Origin: CAZYAK01 sp964403335
GTDB taxonomy: Bacteria > Patescibacteriota > Gracilibacteria > Peribacterales > Peribacteraceae
Reading direction: 5' to 3'
Assembly: GCA_964403335.1 (NCBI GenBank)
Contig: CAYOFI010000002.1
Span: forward strand, 102,005 to 166,004
Length of the DNA: 64,000 bases
Part shown: piece by piece, positions 57,480 through 64,000 of the stretch
Layout: each line of letters opens with the position of its first letter
Position numbering within the stretch: position 1 is the first letter of the stretch
Program-made: the position numbers and the translations under genes
The notes under the pieces: model-generated
The model's input: only the letters and a program-made list of their open reading frames with translations
The model's database searches: none
Told to the model about the DNA's origin: nothing

Positions 57480-58553
57480 TTATTTGTTCAAATCTTTACT
57501 GAGCTGCTTCAGCTTTTCTTCCTGATCAAACTTCTGCATCGCATCCAGTATTTTCCCAAGCTCCCCTTCCATGATGCCCGGGATGTTCCCGAAGTTCTGG
57601 CCGATGCGATGATCCGTCACCCGGTCTTGGGGGAAGTTATACGTCCGGATCTTCTCGCTGCGATCAGCCGTGCCGATCTGCCCTGAACGCATCTGACCTC
57701 TTTCTTTCGCAAGTCGCTCCTGTTCGGCAGCGTACAGACGGCTGCGGAGAAGACTCATCGCCAATGCGCGGTTTTTGATCTGACTGCGTTCCGTCTGACA
57801 GGCGACGACGACGCCCGTGGGAATGTGCGTGATGCGCACGGCGCTTTCGGTTTTGTTCACGTGTTGTCCGCCCGCTCCCCCGCTCCGGTAGGTATCGATC
57901 CGCAGATCTTCGTTGCGGATCGTCAGGTCCACATCTTCGGCTTCCGGAAGAATGGCGACCGTCGCGGTCGACGTGTGGACGCGGCCTTTGTTTTCCGTCG
58001 CGGGAATGCGCTGCACGCGATGCACGCCGGATTCGTACTTGAGCGCACCGTACACACCGGTGCCTTCGATGCGGCACGTCGCTTCTTTGATGCCGCCGCC
58101 GTCTGCCTCCGACATATCCATCATCTCCGTCTTCCATCCTTTGTTTTCCGCATACCGCAAATACATGCGCACCAGTTCGCTGGCAAACAATGCCGCTTCC
58201 TCGCCGCCCGTGCCGGCGCGGACTTCCACGATCACGCCGCGTTCGTCATCGGGATCGCGCGGCAATAAAAATGCTTTGAGTTCTGATTCCAATTCCGGAA
58301 TACGTGCGCGTGCCGTCGACGCTTCTTCATCCGCAAGTGCGGCCATCTCTGGATCGGATTGCGCCTCTTTTGCATATTCAATCGCTTTCAACGACGCCTC
58401 GTATTCCTGCAACAGCGGCAACAATGGTTCGAGTTCGGACAGTCTTTTCCCCAGCTTCGCCATCTCTTTGGGATTGGCATGCGTTTCGGGCTGCTGCAAT
58501 TGCAGCGCGATGCGGTCGTATTCGGAAGCCAATGTGCGGAGGTGTTCGATCAT
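57480..58553 (-). CDS. prfA: Peptide chain release factor 1
   Basis: RF1 ends translation at UAA and UAG. 357 residues, standard. The stop-codon reading tripeptide is PAT (184-186) within VQRIPATENKGRVHTS, and the catalytic GGQ (228-230) within RSGGAGGQHVNKTESAVRIT. C-terminal SEKIRTYNFPQDRVTDHRIG is also typical. The PxT tripeptide separates it from RF2, which has SPF. With TGA used as stop in this window, an RF2 is expected elsewhere. Confidence 0.97.
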   Translation of the reverse strand: MIEHLRTLASEYDRIALQLQQPETHANPKEMAKLGKRLSELEPLLPLLQEYEASLKAIEYAKEAQSDPEMAALADEEASTARARIPELESELKAFLLPRDPDDERGVIVEVRAGTGGEEAALFASELVRMYLRYAENKGWKTEMMDMSEADGGGIKEATCRIEGTGVYGALKYESGVHRVQRIPATENKGRVHTSTATVAILPEAEDVDLTIRNEDLRIDTYRSGGAGGQHVNKTESAVRITHIPTGVVVACQTERSQIKNRALAMSLLRSRLYAAEQERLAKERGQMRSGQIGTADRSEKIRTYNFPQDRVTDHRIGQNFGNIPGIMEGELGKILDAMQKFDQEEKLKQLSKDLNK

Positions 58554-58602
58554 CGGAAAAGGGCCACAGTAGCGTAGCGGACGCCTGGTCGCTTTTCACG
58601 CC

Positions 58603-59151
58603 CTACTTGGGTTCCCCGACGGGAAGAGGTGTAGTGGGAACGGGTGCGGATTCGATGGGCGCAGGCTCTTCCGGCCCGATGCGCACACCCTTGATGGCCG
58701 CGCGACAGTTCGGCGTGACGGCGATATCCACAAGTAATCGATGCTCGCGCTGCAATTGCGAAAATTCATTGCCCGTTCCTTCTTCCACAAAGAACTGCCC
58801 GATATCCGGGAAATTGATCCGTCCGTACTCGGCGCTACCCTGCAGACAGATCTGCCCCGGCATCAGCGCCGGCCGAGTCTCCGACAGTCGCACGCGCTCA
58901 TACACGTCGCCTTTGGGCGCCAATACCACATACACCGGCTTCCCGTATTCCCAATCCATCGGCACGCTCTGGCCGGCTTCATATCCCAAAATGACATAAT
59001 CGCCGCGGAAGATGCTGCGCGGATCGATGGGGACTGTGCGCAATGTCGCCGATGTGCCGGCATTCAAAATCATCACCGACGGCAAGAGCACGGCAAACAC
59101 CGCTGCAATCTGCAGGAGGAAGCCGATGATGATGGCGATGCGGCGGTTCAT
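58603..59151 (-). CDS. GDYXXLXY-domain membrane protein
   Basis: A 182-residue protein with one N-terminal helix (IAIIIGFLLQIAAVFAVLLP) and the family motif in DPRSIFRGDYVILGYEAG. The rest is a beta-rich outer domain (VYVVLAPKGDVYERVRL, INFPDIGQFFVEEGTGNEF). The C-terminus is Pro/Glu-rich. The family is typically encoded beside DUF2157 proteins, as here: its ATG overlaps the DUF2157 stop (ATGA), so translation is coupled. Function unknown. Confidence 0.88.
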   Translation of the reverse strand: MNRRIAIIIGFLLQIAAVFAVLLPSVMILNAGTSATLRTVPIDPRSIFRGDYVILGYEAGQSVPMDWEYGKPVYVVLAPKGDVYERVRLSETRPALMPGQICLQGSAEYGRINFPDIGQFFVEEGTGNEFSQLQREHRLLVDIAVTPNCRAAIKGVRIGPEEPAPIESAPVPTTPLPVGEPK

Positions 59152-60404
59152 GCGTGATGGGCGACGGGATGGCGCAAAATTTTTGCCATAATTCTGCGGC
59201 GCTGACGTTCCAGAGTGATTCCCAGGATCAGAATAAGCAGTCCGCCGACGATGAACGCGAGCGAACGGGGCAAAAGTTCAAAGAACCACGAGAAGTACTG
59301 GATGAAAATGCACGCCGCGACGGCGATCATGCCCAAGTTCACGACGGCCGGTTGGCGCAACAGCGATCCGAACCAGATGACCGTCAGACAGAAGACGAAG
59401 ACAAGAAGAATGTAGATCACGAAGAAACCCGTGATGACGGGATGACCGAATTGCTCATAGCCGTAATACGCGGGTGTATCCGCAACGGGTGTGACGATGC
59501 CCAACCACTGCGGCACGTATGCCAATACCGTCACGAATGCCAAAAATACAGCGAGTGCGATCAATCCGCTGCGCCCCTGCTTCGTTTCAAATTTTCCGAA
59601 TGCCAACGCCAACACCACCCCCATCACCCCCGCCACCAACACTCCCGTGCTGAGGACATCAATGGGATAGCGCAGGAACGAGAAGAACACCTCTTTATCC
59701 ACCGTCGCCATCGACAGCAAGAAGAGGATGAGAAAAAGTCCCCAATGGAAGAGAGTGGCGGATCCGAACTGCAGCGATTTCACGCGGTTCTGCAAAAGCG
59801 ATGCCGCGATGAGCGCCAATCCCAAAAACCCAAAGAATGGGAAAATGGTCCAGCGTTCATCAAACAAAAAATCCAGCTCGCCACGCCCGCCGGTCGCCGT
59901 GTGCATCCAGCCGATCGTCAGAAGCAGAAGCGGAATGGATAGCCACAAATGCTGTCGCGACTGCAACGCATACGCAAAGTACAGCGTCCCCAAAAACCAC
60001 AGCAACGCACCCCACCAGAAATCGAGGGGCAGATGATAGATCTGCGCGATCAGGAAAATCGTCGCGCCGTAGGCGATCGTGTTGAGCAAGAACAGTCCCG
60101 CTCCCGTCTTTTCATAACCCTTCTCGTACCCGAAGTAGTATGCCGCGAGCCCGGACCCGAGTGTGACGGCGAGCAGCAACCCTGTCTGGAGATGCGGGGG
60201 TATCTCGCCCCAGTGACTGGCCACAAACAAAATGACACCGAGTCCGACAAGAATCCCGCCAAGCGCCGTAAAAATCCCGATCGCCCGCGCCTGCAAGTGA
60301 TCGCGATCTTCCGGAATGCTCGCACGCAACTCCTCCGCTTTCTTTGCAGACAGCAATTTGTGCTCGACCCAGTATTCCAGTGCTTTGTGCGCGGTCCACG
60401 ACAT
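59148..60404 (-). CDS. DUF2157 polytopic membrane protein
   Basis: ATG 60404 gives 418 residues. An N-terminal cytoplasmic part with HKLLSAKKAEELRASIPED is followed by about twelve membrane helices starting at IGIFTALGGILVGLGVILFV, then ASHWGEIPPHLQTGLLLAVT. The N-terminal pattern is typical of DUF2157. It is coupled to the GDYXXLXY gene through ATGA. The pair is common in many bacteria, with no known function; a role as a membrane complex is inferred from the co-occurrence. Confidence 0.86.
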   Translation of the reverse strand: MSWTAHKALEYWVEHKLLSAKKAEELRASIPEDRDHLQARAIGIFTALGGILVGLGVILFVASHWGEIPPHLQTGLLLAVTLGSGLAAYYFGYEKGYEKTGAGLFLLNTIAYGATIFLIAQIYHLPLDFWWGALLWFLGTLYFAYALQSRQHLWLSIPLLLLTIGWMHTATGGRGELDFLFDERWTIFPFFGFLGLALIAASLLQNRVKSLQFGSATLFHWGLFLILFLLSMATVDKEVFFSFLRYPIDVLSTGVLVAGVMGVVLALAFGKFETKQGRSGLIALAVFLAFVTVLAYVPQWLGIVTPVADTPAYYGYEQFGHPVITGFFVIYILLVFVFCLTVIWFGSLLRQPAVVNLGMIAVAACIFIQYFSWFFELLPRSLAFIVGGLLILILGITLERQRRRIMAKILRHPVAHHA

Positions 60405-60458
60405 TATGATTTGATGGTAGCGACGTACGTGATCTCTGTCGATTGTCAGCACTGGACG

Positions 60459-60584
60459 AATTGCACCGAAGAAACAAGAAACAATGAAATGACAAATTAC
60501 AATCACCCAACATTCAAAATATTGAGTATTGGAATCTTGATCAATTGGAGGCTTTTTTGCTTCTTGATACAGTTTGGTCTAATT
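60459..60584 (+). repeat. MITE-like element, copy 2 (126 bp)
   Basis: Starts AATTGCACCGAAGAAACAAG and contains CAATTGGAG and CTTTTTTG near its end, closing with GGTCTAATT. It matches the element at 28976-29102 in ends, length and order of conserved blocks. It lies between DUF2157 and mnmA. Confidence 0.75.
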
Positions 60585-60620
60585 GAAAAAAGCTCATAGA
60601 TAAGGCAAAATGTCATCCTC

Positions 60621-61715
60621 ATGAAGATCCTGGTTGCCCTCTCCGGCGGCATCGACAGCTCCACTGTCGCGCATCTTCTGCACGCGCAGGGGCACGAATT
60701 GATTGGTGTGCGGTTTACGCTGTGGACGGATCCGCTGGCGCCTGCGCTCGCGGAAATTTTGCCGAGCAAATGTTGCAACGCACAGACGGCATCACGCACG
60801 CTGTTCGTTGCGAAAAAATTGAACATCCCGCTGCACATCGTCGACTTGGAAGAGGCATTCAAAGAAAGTGTCGTCGATCCCTTCCTCGATCAACATCGTC
60901 ACGGACTCACCCCGAATCCGTGCATCCGTTGTAATCGTGAAATTAAATTCGGAAAGTTAATCGCCTTGATGAAGGAGTTCGGATGCGAGAGATTGGCGAC
61001 GGGTCACTACGCTCGCGTCGCACGCGAAGTGATGAGCGATGGAACCGAGCGGCATCTGCTGCTGGAAGCCGTCGACTCCGCAAAAGATCAGAGCTACTAT
61101 CTCTACGGCTTAACACAGGAACAACTCCGCAGTGCGATGTTCCCGTTAGGTGGTATGCAGAAAAGCGAGGTCTATGCACTTGCCAAAGAATTCGGCGTGC
61201 CGTTCGATGACTACTACCGTGAAAGTCAGGACTTGTGCTTCTTCCCGGAAAAATCTCCGCAGGAATTTCTCAAACGTCACATCGCTGATGCTCTGACGCC
61301 CGGTGAAATCACACGGCGTGACGGAACGGTCGTGGGTACACATGATGGACTCCCGCTGTACACCATCGGTCAGCGACGCGGATTGAAAGTCGGCGGACTG
61401 CGCATCCCCCTGGAAGTCGTCGCCAAAGACGTGACGGCAAACAGATTGATCGTCGCCGATAAAGATGCGGAGAAAACGAACGAAGCACGCATCGCCGACA
61501 TCCGTTGGATCTCCTGGAAGCCCAAGGACAACGAAGTCATCCCCTTTGAATGCCGGGTCCGGTCGCTGTCGGACAGACTGCGCGGGTCGCTGATCGTCAC
61601 CGGTTCCACCGGTCGTTTCCAATTCGAATCGCCCCAGCCGCCTATCGCGCCAGGGCAGTCGTTGGTGTTGTATAGGGGGGAGGAGGTGGTGGGGGGCGGG
61701 GTACTCGAAGGCTAA
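60621..61715 (+). CDS. mnmA: tRNA-specific 2-thiouridylase
   Basis: MnmA makes 2-thiouridine at the wobble base of Lys, Glu and Gln tRNAs. 364 residues, standard. Seen: PP-loop LVALSGGIDSSTVAHLL, catalytic cysteines in TPNPCIRCNREIKF and ESQDLCFFPEKSP, GHYARVAR, AVDSAKDQSYYLYGL and TIGQRRGLKVGG. The C-terminal beta-barrel ends in GQSLVLYRGEEVVGGGVLEG. It follows a MITE-like element by 36 bp, and a word-repeat hairpin follows its stop. Confidence 0.96.
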   Translation: MKILVALSGGIDSSTVAHLLHAQGHELIGVRFTLWTDPLAPALAEILPSKCCNAQTASRTLFVAKKLNIPLHIVDLEEAFKESVVDPFLDQHRHGLTPNPCIRCNREIKFGKLIALMKEFGCERLATGHYARVAREVMSDGTERHLLLEAVDSAKDQSYYLYGLTQEQLRSAMFPLGGMQKSEVYALAKEFGVPFDDYYRESQDLCFFPEKSPQEFLKRHIADALTPGEITRRDGTVVGTHDGLPLYTIGQRRGLKVGGLRIPLEVVAKDVTANRLIVADKDAEKTNEARIADIRWISWKPKDNEVIPFECRVRSLSDRLRGSLIVTGSTGRFQFESPQPPIAPGQSLVLYRGEEVVGGGVLEG

Positions 61716-61826
61716 GGATTAAGGCTAAGGCTAAGTGTGGAAGCCGTATTGTTTGTTGAAATATTTCAAAATTGTTGGATAAAATTTTCAATTCTTAGCC
61801 TTATTCCTTAGCCTTAGCCTTTTCTA
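61709..61826. repeat. Word-repeat inverted repeat after mnmA
   Basis: Repeats of AAGGCTAAGGATTAAGGCTA on the left face CTTAGCC repeats on the right (61797-61822). The same word CTAAGG also appears at 40985-41015 after the VOC gene. It can form a long hairpin after the mnmA stop and may terminate transcription. Confidence 0.5.
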
Positions 61827-61902
61827 ATTTTCTCACAAAATTCCCCCACTTTGCCCTGGCTCATTCCTCCCCCCTTTGCTTACATGGTAGCCATTTTTCT
61901 GC

Positions 61903-61908
61903 TATAAT
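61903..61908 (+). promoter_or_regulatory. -10 box of the sortase gene
   Basis: TATAAT, then nine bases, then ATG 61918. The gap contains no purine-rich ribosome-binding site. Confidence 0.55.
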
Positions 61909-61917
61909 TACCCGATT

Positions 61918-63165
61918 ATGCACACTCCTAAGGATCGTCGGCTGAAAGCGGTCTATGACGAGTTCGGGAATATTGTGCTTCGCGCGGAAGAAGACTCACA
62001 AAAGCCGATTTCACACGTCGAACAGACCGGCATGAATGCCATTCGTCCCTTGCCGTTGCAACTGCGTGCGGAACCTGTGGCATCGAAGCCAACTGTCGGT
62101 TTATTGTGGGAGGAATGCATTCGCGATACCGAAGACACCTGGGAAATCGATCGCAATGTTCTGGTGACCGCTCCGAAACCGGATCCGACCGCGTACGTGA
62201 AAGAAATGCTGGGGTCGCTCCGCGATACCACGCACTCTGCGCTCGCCGAAGGCATGCGTCAGTACACCGAGAGTGCGGCCCATGCCGCGCCCATCGTGCG
62301 CGATGTGCGGGCGTCCGGAAAACGCGGCGTGCGGTTGCTGTGGGAATTCCTGGCACAACCGGTGTGGGTTCCGGGGAAAAACAAATCCGTGAAGGAGTAC
62401 AGCCGTGGAACACTTTTCGTATTGGATATCGCGCGCTTCGGGACCACGTTCGCGTTCATCTTCGCCGTGCTCTTCGTGGGCATGAATTACCAGAGCTTCT
62501 GGGAAATTGCATCGTCCAACATTACGAAACTGGTGAGTGGAGCTTCTTTGACCACGCAGGCGAGTGTCTTTGCCTCGCATACACGCAAAGAAGGCGACCT
62601 GATCAGCTACCTGCCAACCGTCGGCCCGCCTGATAACCGCATCGTCATTCCCAAATTGGGATTGAACGTACCGCTGGTGCAGCCTTCGACCGCGGCGCTC
62701 TTGCGCCAGGATTGGACGCAAGTGGAAGCCGATATTCAGAAAGCATTGGAAGACGGCGTGGTTCACTACCCTGGAACCGCACGGCCCGGCCAAGCCGGAA
62801 ACTTCTTCGTGACCGGCCACAGCTCGTATTACGCGTGGGGCGATGGCGACTACAAAACCGTCTTCGCGCGCTTGCATGAATTGGCTGTGGGCGATGAATA
62901 CATCGTCTACTACGGCGGCGACGAGCATCGCTACATCGTCCGCAGCAAAACCGAAGTTCTTCCCTCGGACGTCACCGTGCTCGACCAACCCGCCGACGCA
63001 CGCATGGCCACCCTCATGACCTGCACGCCGATCGGCACCACCTTGCGCCGGTTGATCGTCCGTGCGGAGGAAGTTGATCTGGTCACCGGAGAGCCCTTAC
63101 GCGTGGGCGAACGCACCGGCGAAAATCTGCCGGAACGCCCGGCTTTGGAGGCGCTCCCCATATAA
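61918..63165 (+). CDS. Membrane-anchored sortase (class D/E-like)
   Basis: Sortases attach surface proteins to the wall or join pilins. The 415-residue protein is longer than usual because of about 165 cytoplasmic residues before its helix (about 166-190, LFVLDIARFGTTFAFIFAVL). The catalytic domain has IVIPKLGLNVPLVQ, then His301 in FFVTGHSSYY, Cys369 in TLMTCTPIGT, and Arg377 in LRRLIVRAEE. TLMTCTPIG is close to the class D/E active-site motif. No sortase-signal protein is clearly visible in the window. The -10 TATAAT lies 9 nt before ATG. Confidence 0.92.
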   Translation: MHTPKDRRLKAVYDEFGNIVLRAEEDSQKPISHVEQTGMNAIRPLPLQLRAEPVASKPTVGLLWEECIRDTEDTWEIDRNVLVTAPKPDPTAYVKEMLGSLRDTTHSALAEGMRQYTESAAHAAPIVRDVRASGKRGVRLLWEFLAQPVWVPGKNKSVKEYSRGTLFVLDIARFGTTFAFIFAVLFVGMNYQSFWEIASSNITKLVSGASLTTQASVFASHTRKEGDLISYLPTVGPPDNRIVIPKLGLNVPLVQPSTAALLRQDWTQVEADIQKALEDGVVHYPGTARPGQAGNFFVTGHSSYYAWGDGDYKTVFARLHELAVGDEYIVYYGGDEHRYIVRSKTEVLPSDVTVLDQPADARMATLMTCTPIGTTLRRLIVRAEEVDLVTGEPLRVGERTGENLPERPALEALPI

Positions 63166-63193
63166 TGTCTGGAGGAGCGGAAAGGCGAATGGG

Positions 63194-63199
63194 TATACT
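63194..63199 (+). promoter_or_regulatory. -10 box of tRNA-Leu(TAA)
   Basis: TATACT, 10 bases before the first base of the tRNA at 63210. Confidence 0.5.
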
Positions 63200-63209
63200 C
63201 TTTGCGCGT

Positions 63210-63296
63210 GCCGTCGTGGTGGAATGGTAGACACGGAGGACTTAAAATCCTCTGCCCACACCGGGCTTGCTGGTTCAATTCCAGCCGACGGCACCA
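63210..63296 (+). tRNA. tRNA-Leu(TAA)
   Basis: Acceptor GCCGTCG pairs with CGACGGC. Anticodon arm GAGGA-CTTAAAA-TCCTC gives anticodon TAA. A long variable arm and T-loop CTGGTTCAATTCCAG are present. Discriminator A and encoded CCA (63294-63296). Confidence 0.97.
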
Positions 63297-63410
63297 TCCG
63301 GCTTCGTGCCCTCTGGGGCACTACGCCGCGATGATTGGTTATTCAGTACCATTCGCGGATGCCGCGGCGTAGTCCGCAGACGGAGCCGGGCAACAACGAC
63401 ATTACGGCTC
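63297..63410 (+). repeat. tRNA-trailing structured element, type 2 (after tRNA-Leu TAA)
   Basis: Starts one base after CCA. Outer stem CCGGCT/AGCCGG (63298-63303 with 63384-63389), middle TCTG/CAGA, and inner CTACGCCG/CGGCGTAG (63321-63328 with 63365-63372) surround a 36-base variable region. The 36 bases 63293-63328 are identical to the start of the element after tRNA-Leu(CAG). Confidence 0.75.
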
Positions 63411-63558
63411 GTAAGTTCATTCAATTGTGCAATTATTGACAAATAATCATACATATAGTTTTTTATAATCTGCTCAGTATCCCTGTCAGTCTTTGCTCGC
63501 TTCTTCGTCAGAAGAAGGGCATACTGGTCTTCGCATTTTTTCCTTACCCCTATTTTCC

Positions 63559-63804
63559 ATGCACAAGAAGAATTTTGCCAAGGTCGCCGCAGCAGGCGCG
63601 TTGTTGCTCTTCACGGCTTGCACAGGTGCCGTTACGGACACTCCGACTGTCGATGTTGATGTCGATTACGGCACGACCTCGTCCGTATCCGATGTGATGG
63701 AAGTCAGCTCGGACTCCAGCAGCTCCGTCTCCAGCGACAGCAGCTCGAGCGTGGATGCCATGGATGCCGGCGCATCCGCAAGCGTCAGCGTTGATGCTCA
63801 GTAA
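63559..63804 (+). CDS. Small Ser/Asp-rich lipoprotein
   Basis: ATG 63559 gives 81 residues: lipoprotein signal with lipobox FTAC (Cys21), then an acidic Thr/Val segment (TPTVDVDVDYGTTSSVSD) and a Ser/Asp-rich tail (SSDSSSSVSSDSSSSVDAMD). It is nearly all low complexity, probably a flexible surface spacer or decoy. A TATAAT box lies at 63464-63469, giving a leader of about 85 nt, and a strong terminator follows. No family recognised. Confidence 0.65.
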   Translation: MHKKNFAKVAAAGALLLFTACTGAVTDTPTVDVDVDYGTTSSVSDVMEVSSDSSSSVSSDSSSSVDAMDAGASASVSVDAQ

Positions 63805-63818
63805 GTACAATTTTGAAA

Positions 63819-63847
63819 AAGGCCCGGAGTGATCCGGGTCTTTTTTT
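63819..63847 (+). terminator. Intrinsic terminator after the small lipoprotein gene
   Basis: GGCCCGGA-gtga-TCCGGGTC followed by seven T, 15 bp after the stop codon. Confidence 0.85.
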
Positions 63848-63867
63848 GTGTGTTTTGTTTGTTGTTT

Positions 63868-63912
63868 AGCCTCACCCCCTACCCCCTCTCCCTGCGGGGA
63901 AGAGGGGGAATG
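63868..63912. repeat. C-rich hairpin repeat, copy near the right edge
   Basis: Same block as at 44907 (ACCCCCTCTCCCTGCGGGG then AAGAGGGGGAATG) with matching T/G-rich flanks. A further C-rich/G-rich pair (CCTTCTCCCC with GGGAGAAGG) starts at about 63949 and runs towards the window edge. Confidence 0.6.
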
Positions 63913-64000
63913 TTTTTGTTTTATTTTAAACACATACAACTAACACCCTCCTTCTCCCCGCAGGGAGAAGGAGCTGCCCCAAAGGGGACCCCTTGGGTGA

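Overview
The window looks like one contig piece from a Candidate Phyla Radiation (Patescibacteria) genome. The most likely group is Peregrinibacteria/Peribacteria, but this is inference from gene content and no 16S gene is present. Pointers are SLH-domain surface proteins, many Ser-rich or Cys-rich secreted proteins of unknown function, DUF3160, DUF5667, beta-propeller and PKD proteins, standalone cut-down enzymes, and an almost complete lack of Shine-Dalgarno sequences. TGA is used as a stop (for example groEL) and a UAA/UAG release factor RF1 is present, so the standard bacterial code 11 applies and not the Gly-UGA code of Gracilibacteria. A run of 10 N at 12862-12871 marks a scaffold join.

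Layout. 1-4.6 kb: truncated rsmH, an L,D-transpeptidase, tRNA-Ser(GCT), a PD-(D/E)XK nuclease, and an ECF sigma factor with a likely anti-sigma partner. 4.7-12.5 kb: a sugar and pentose phosphate block (ROK kinase, gnd, tal, transketolase) interrupted by M23 and C39-like peptidases and a REP-associated transposase; then tRNA-Ser(TGA). 12.6-20.2 kb: envelope genes, namely a large protein with a caspase-like C-terminus, a Memo-CapA fusion lipoprotein, a DUF3160 lipoprotein and an SLH protein. 20.2-24.9 kb: riboflavin kinase, a MurE-like ligase, rnhB, lgt, tsaD. 24.9-36 kb: PKD membrane protein, lipoprotein, TPM/LemA pair, SLH protein, tRNA-Pro, an O-antigen-ligase-type membrane protein. 36-42.7 kb: a Cys-pair-repeat protein, unknown secreted proteins, a muramidase-like protein, tRNA-Leu(CAG), msrB. 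42.7-44.9 kb: groES-groEL behind a CIRCE-like operator, followed by a repeat island. 45-50.8 kb: methyltransferase, lipoprotein, tmk, and an SLH/beta-propeller protein. 50.9-57.4 kb: one-carbon and purine genes (folD, purF, a phosphoribosyltransferase-like gene, purD) and a DHH-like protein. 57.5-64 kb: prfA, a GDYXXLXY/DUF2157 pair, mnmA, sortase, tRNA-Leu(TAA), a small lipoprotein.

How it works together. The pentose phosphate genes supply NADPH and pentose phosphates, and purF/purD/folD use ribose phosphate and one-carbon units for purines. Lgt would lipidate the several LxxC lipoproteins. Sortase, SLH proteins, L,D-transpeptidase, the M23 peptidase and the MurE-like ligase describe a Gram-positive-style wall with a surface layer.

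Striking non-coding structure. (1) At least 17 genes have a TANNNT -10 box only 6-9 nt before the start codon, which predicts leaderless mRNAs. (2) All five tRNA genes encode CCA and are followed directly by a structured palindromic element; two of these elements show compensatory stem changes and one locus carries a 16-nt copy of the tRNA 3' end. (3) A 29-35 bp REP-like palindrome flanks, and lies in frame inside, the REP-associated transposase gene. (4) There are two copies of a 126-127 bp MITE-like element and a family of C-rich hairpins.
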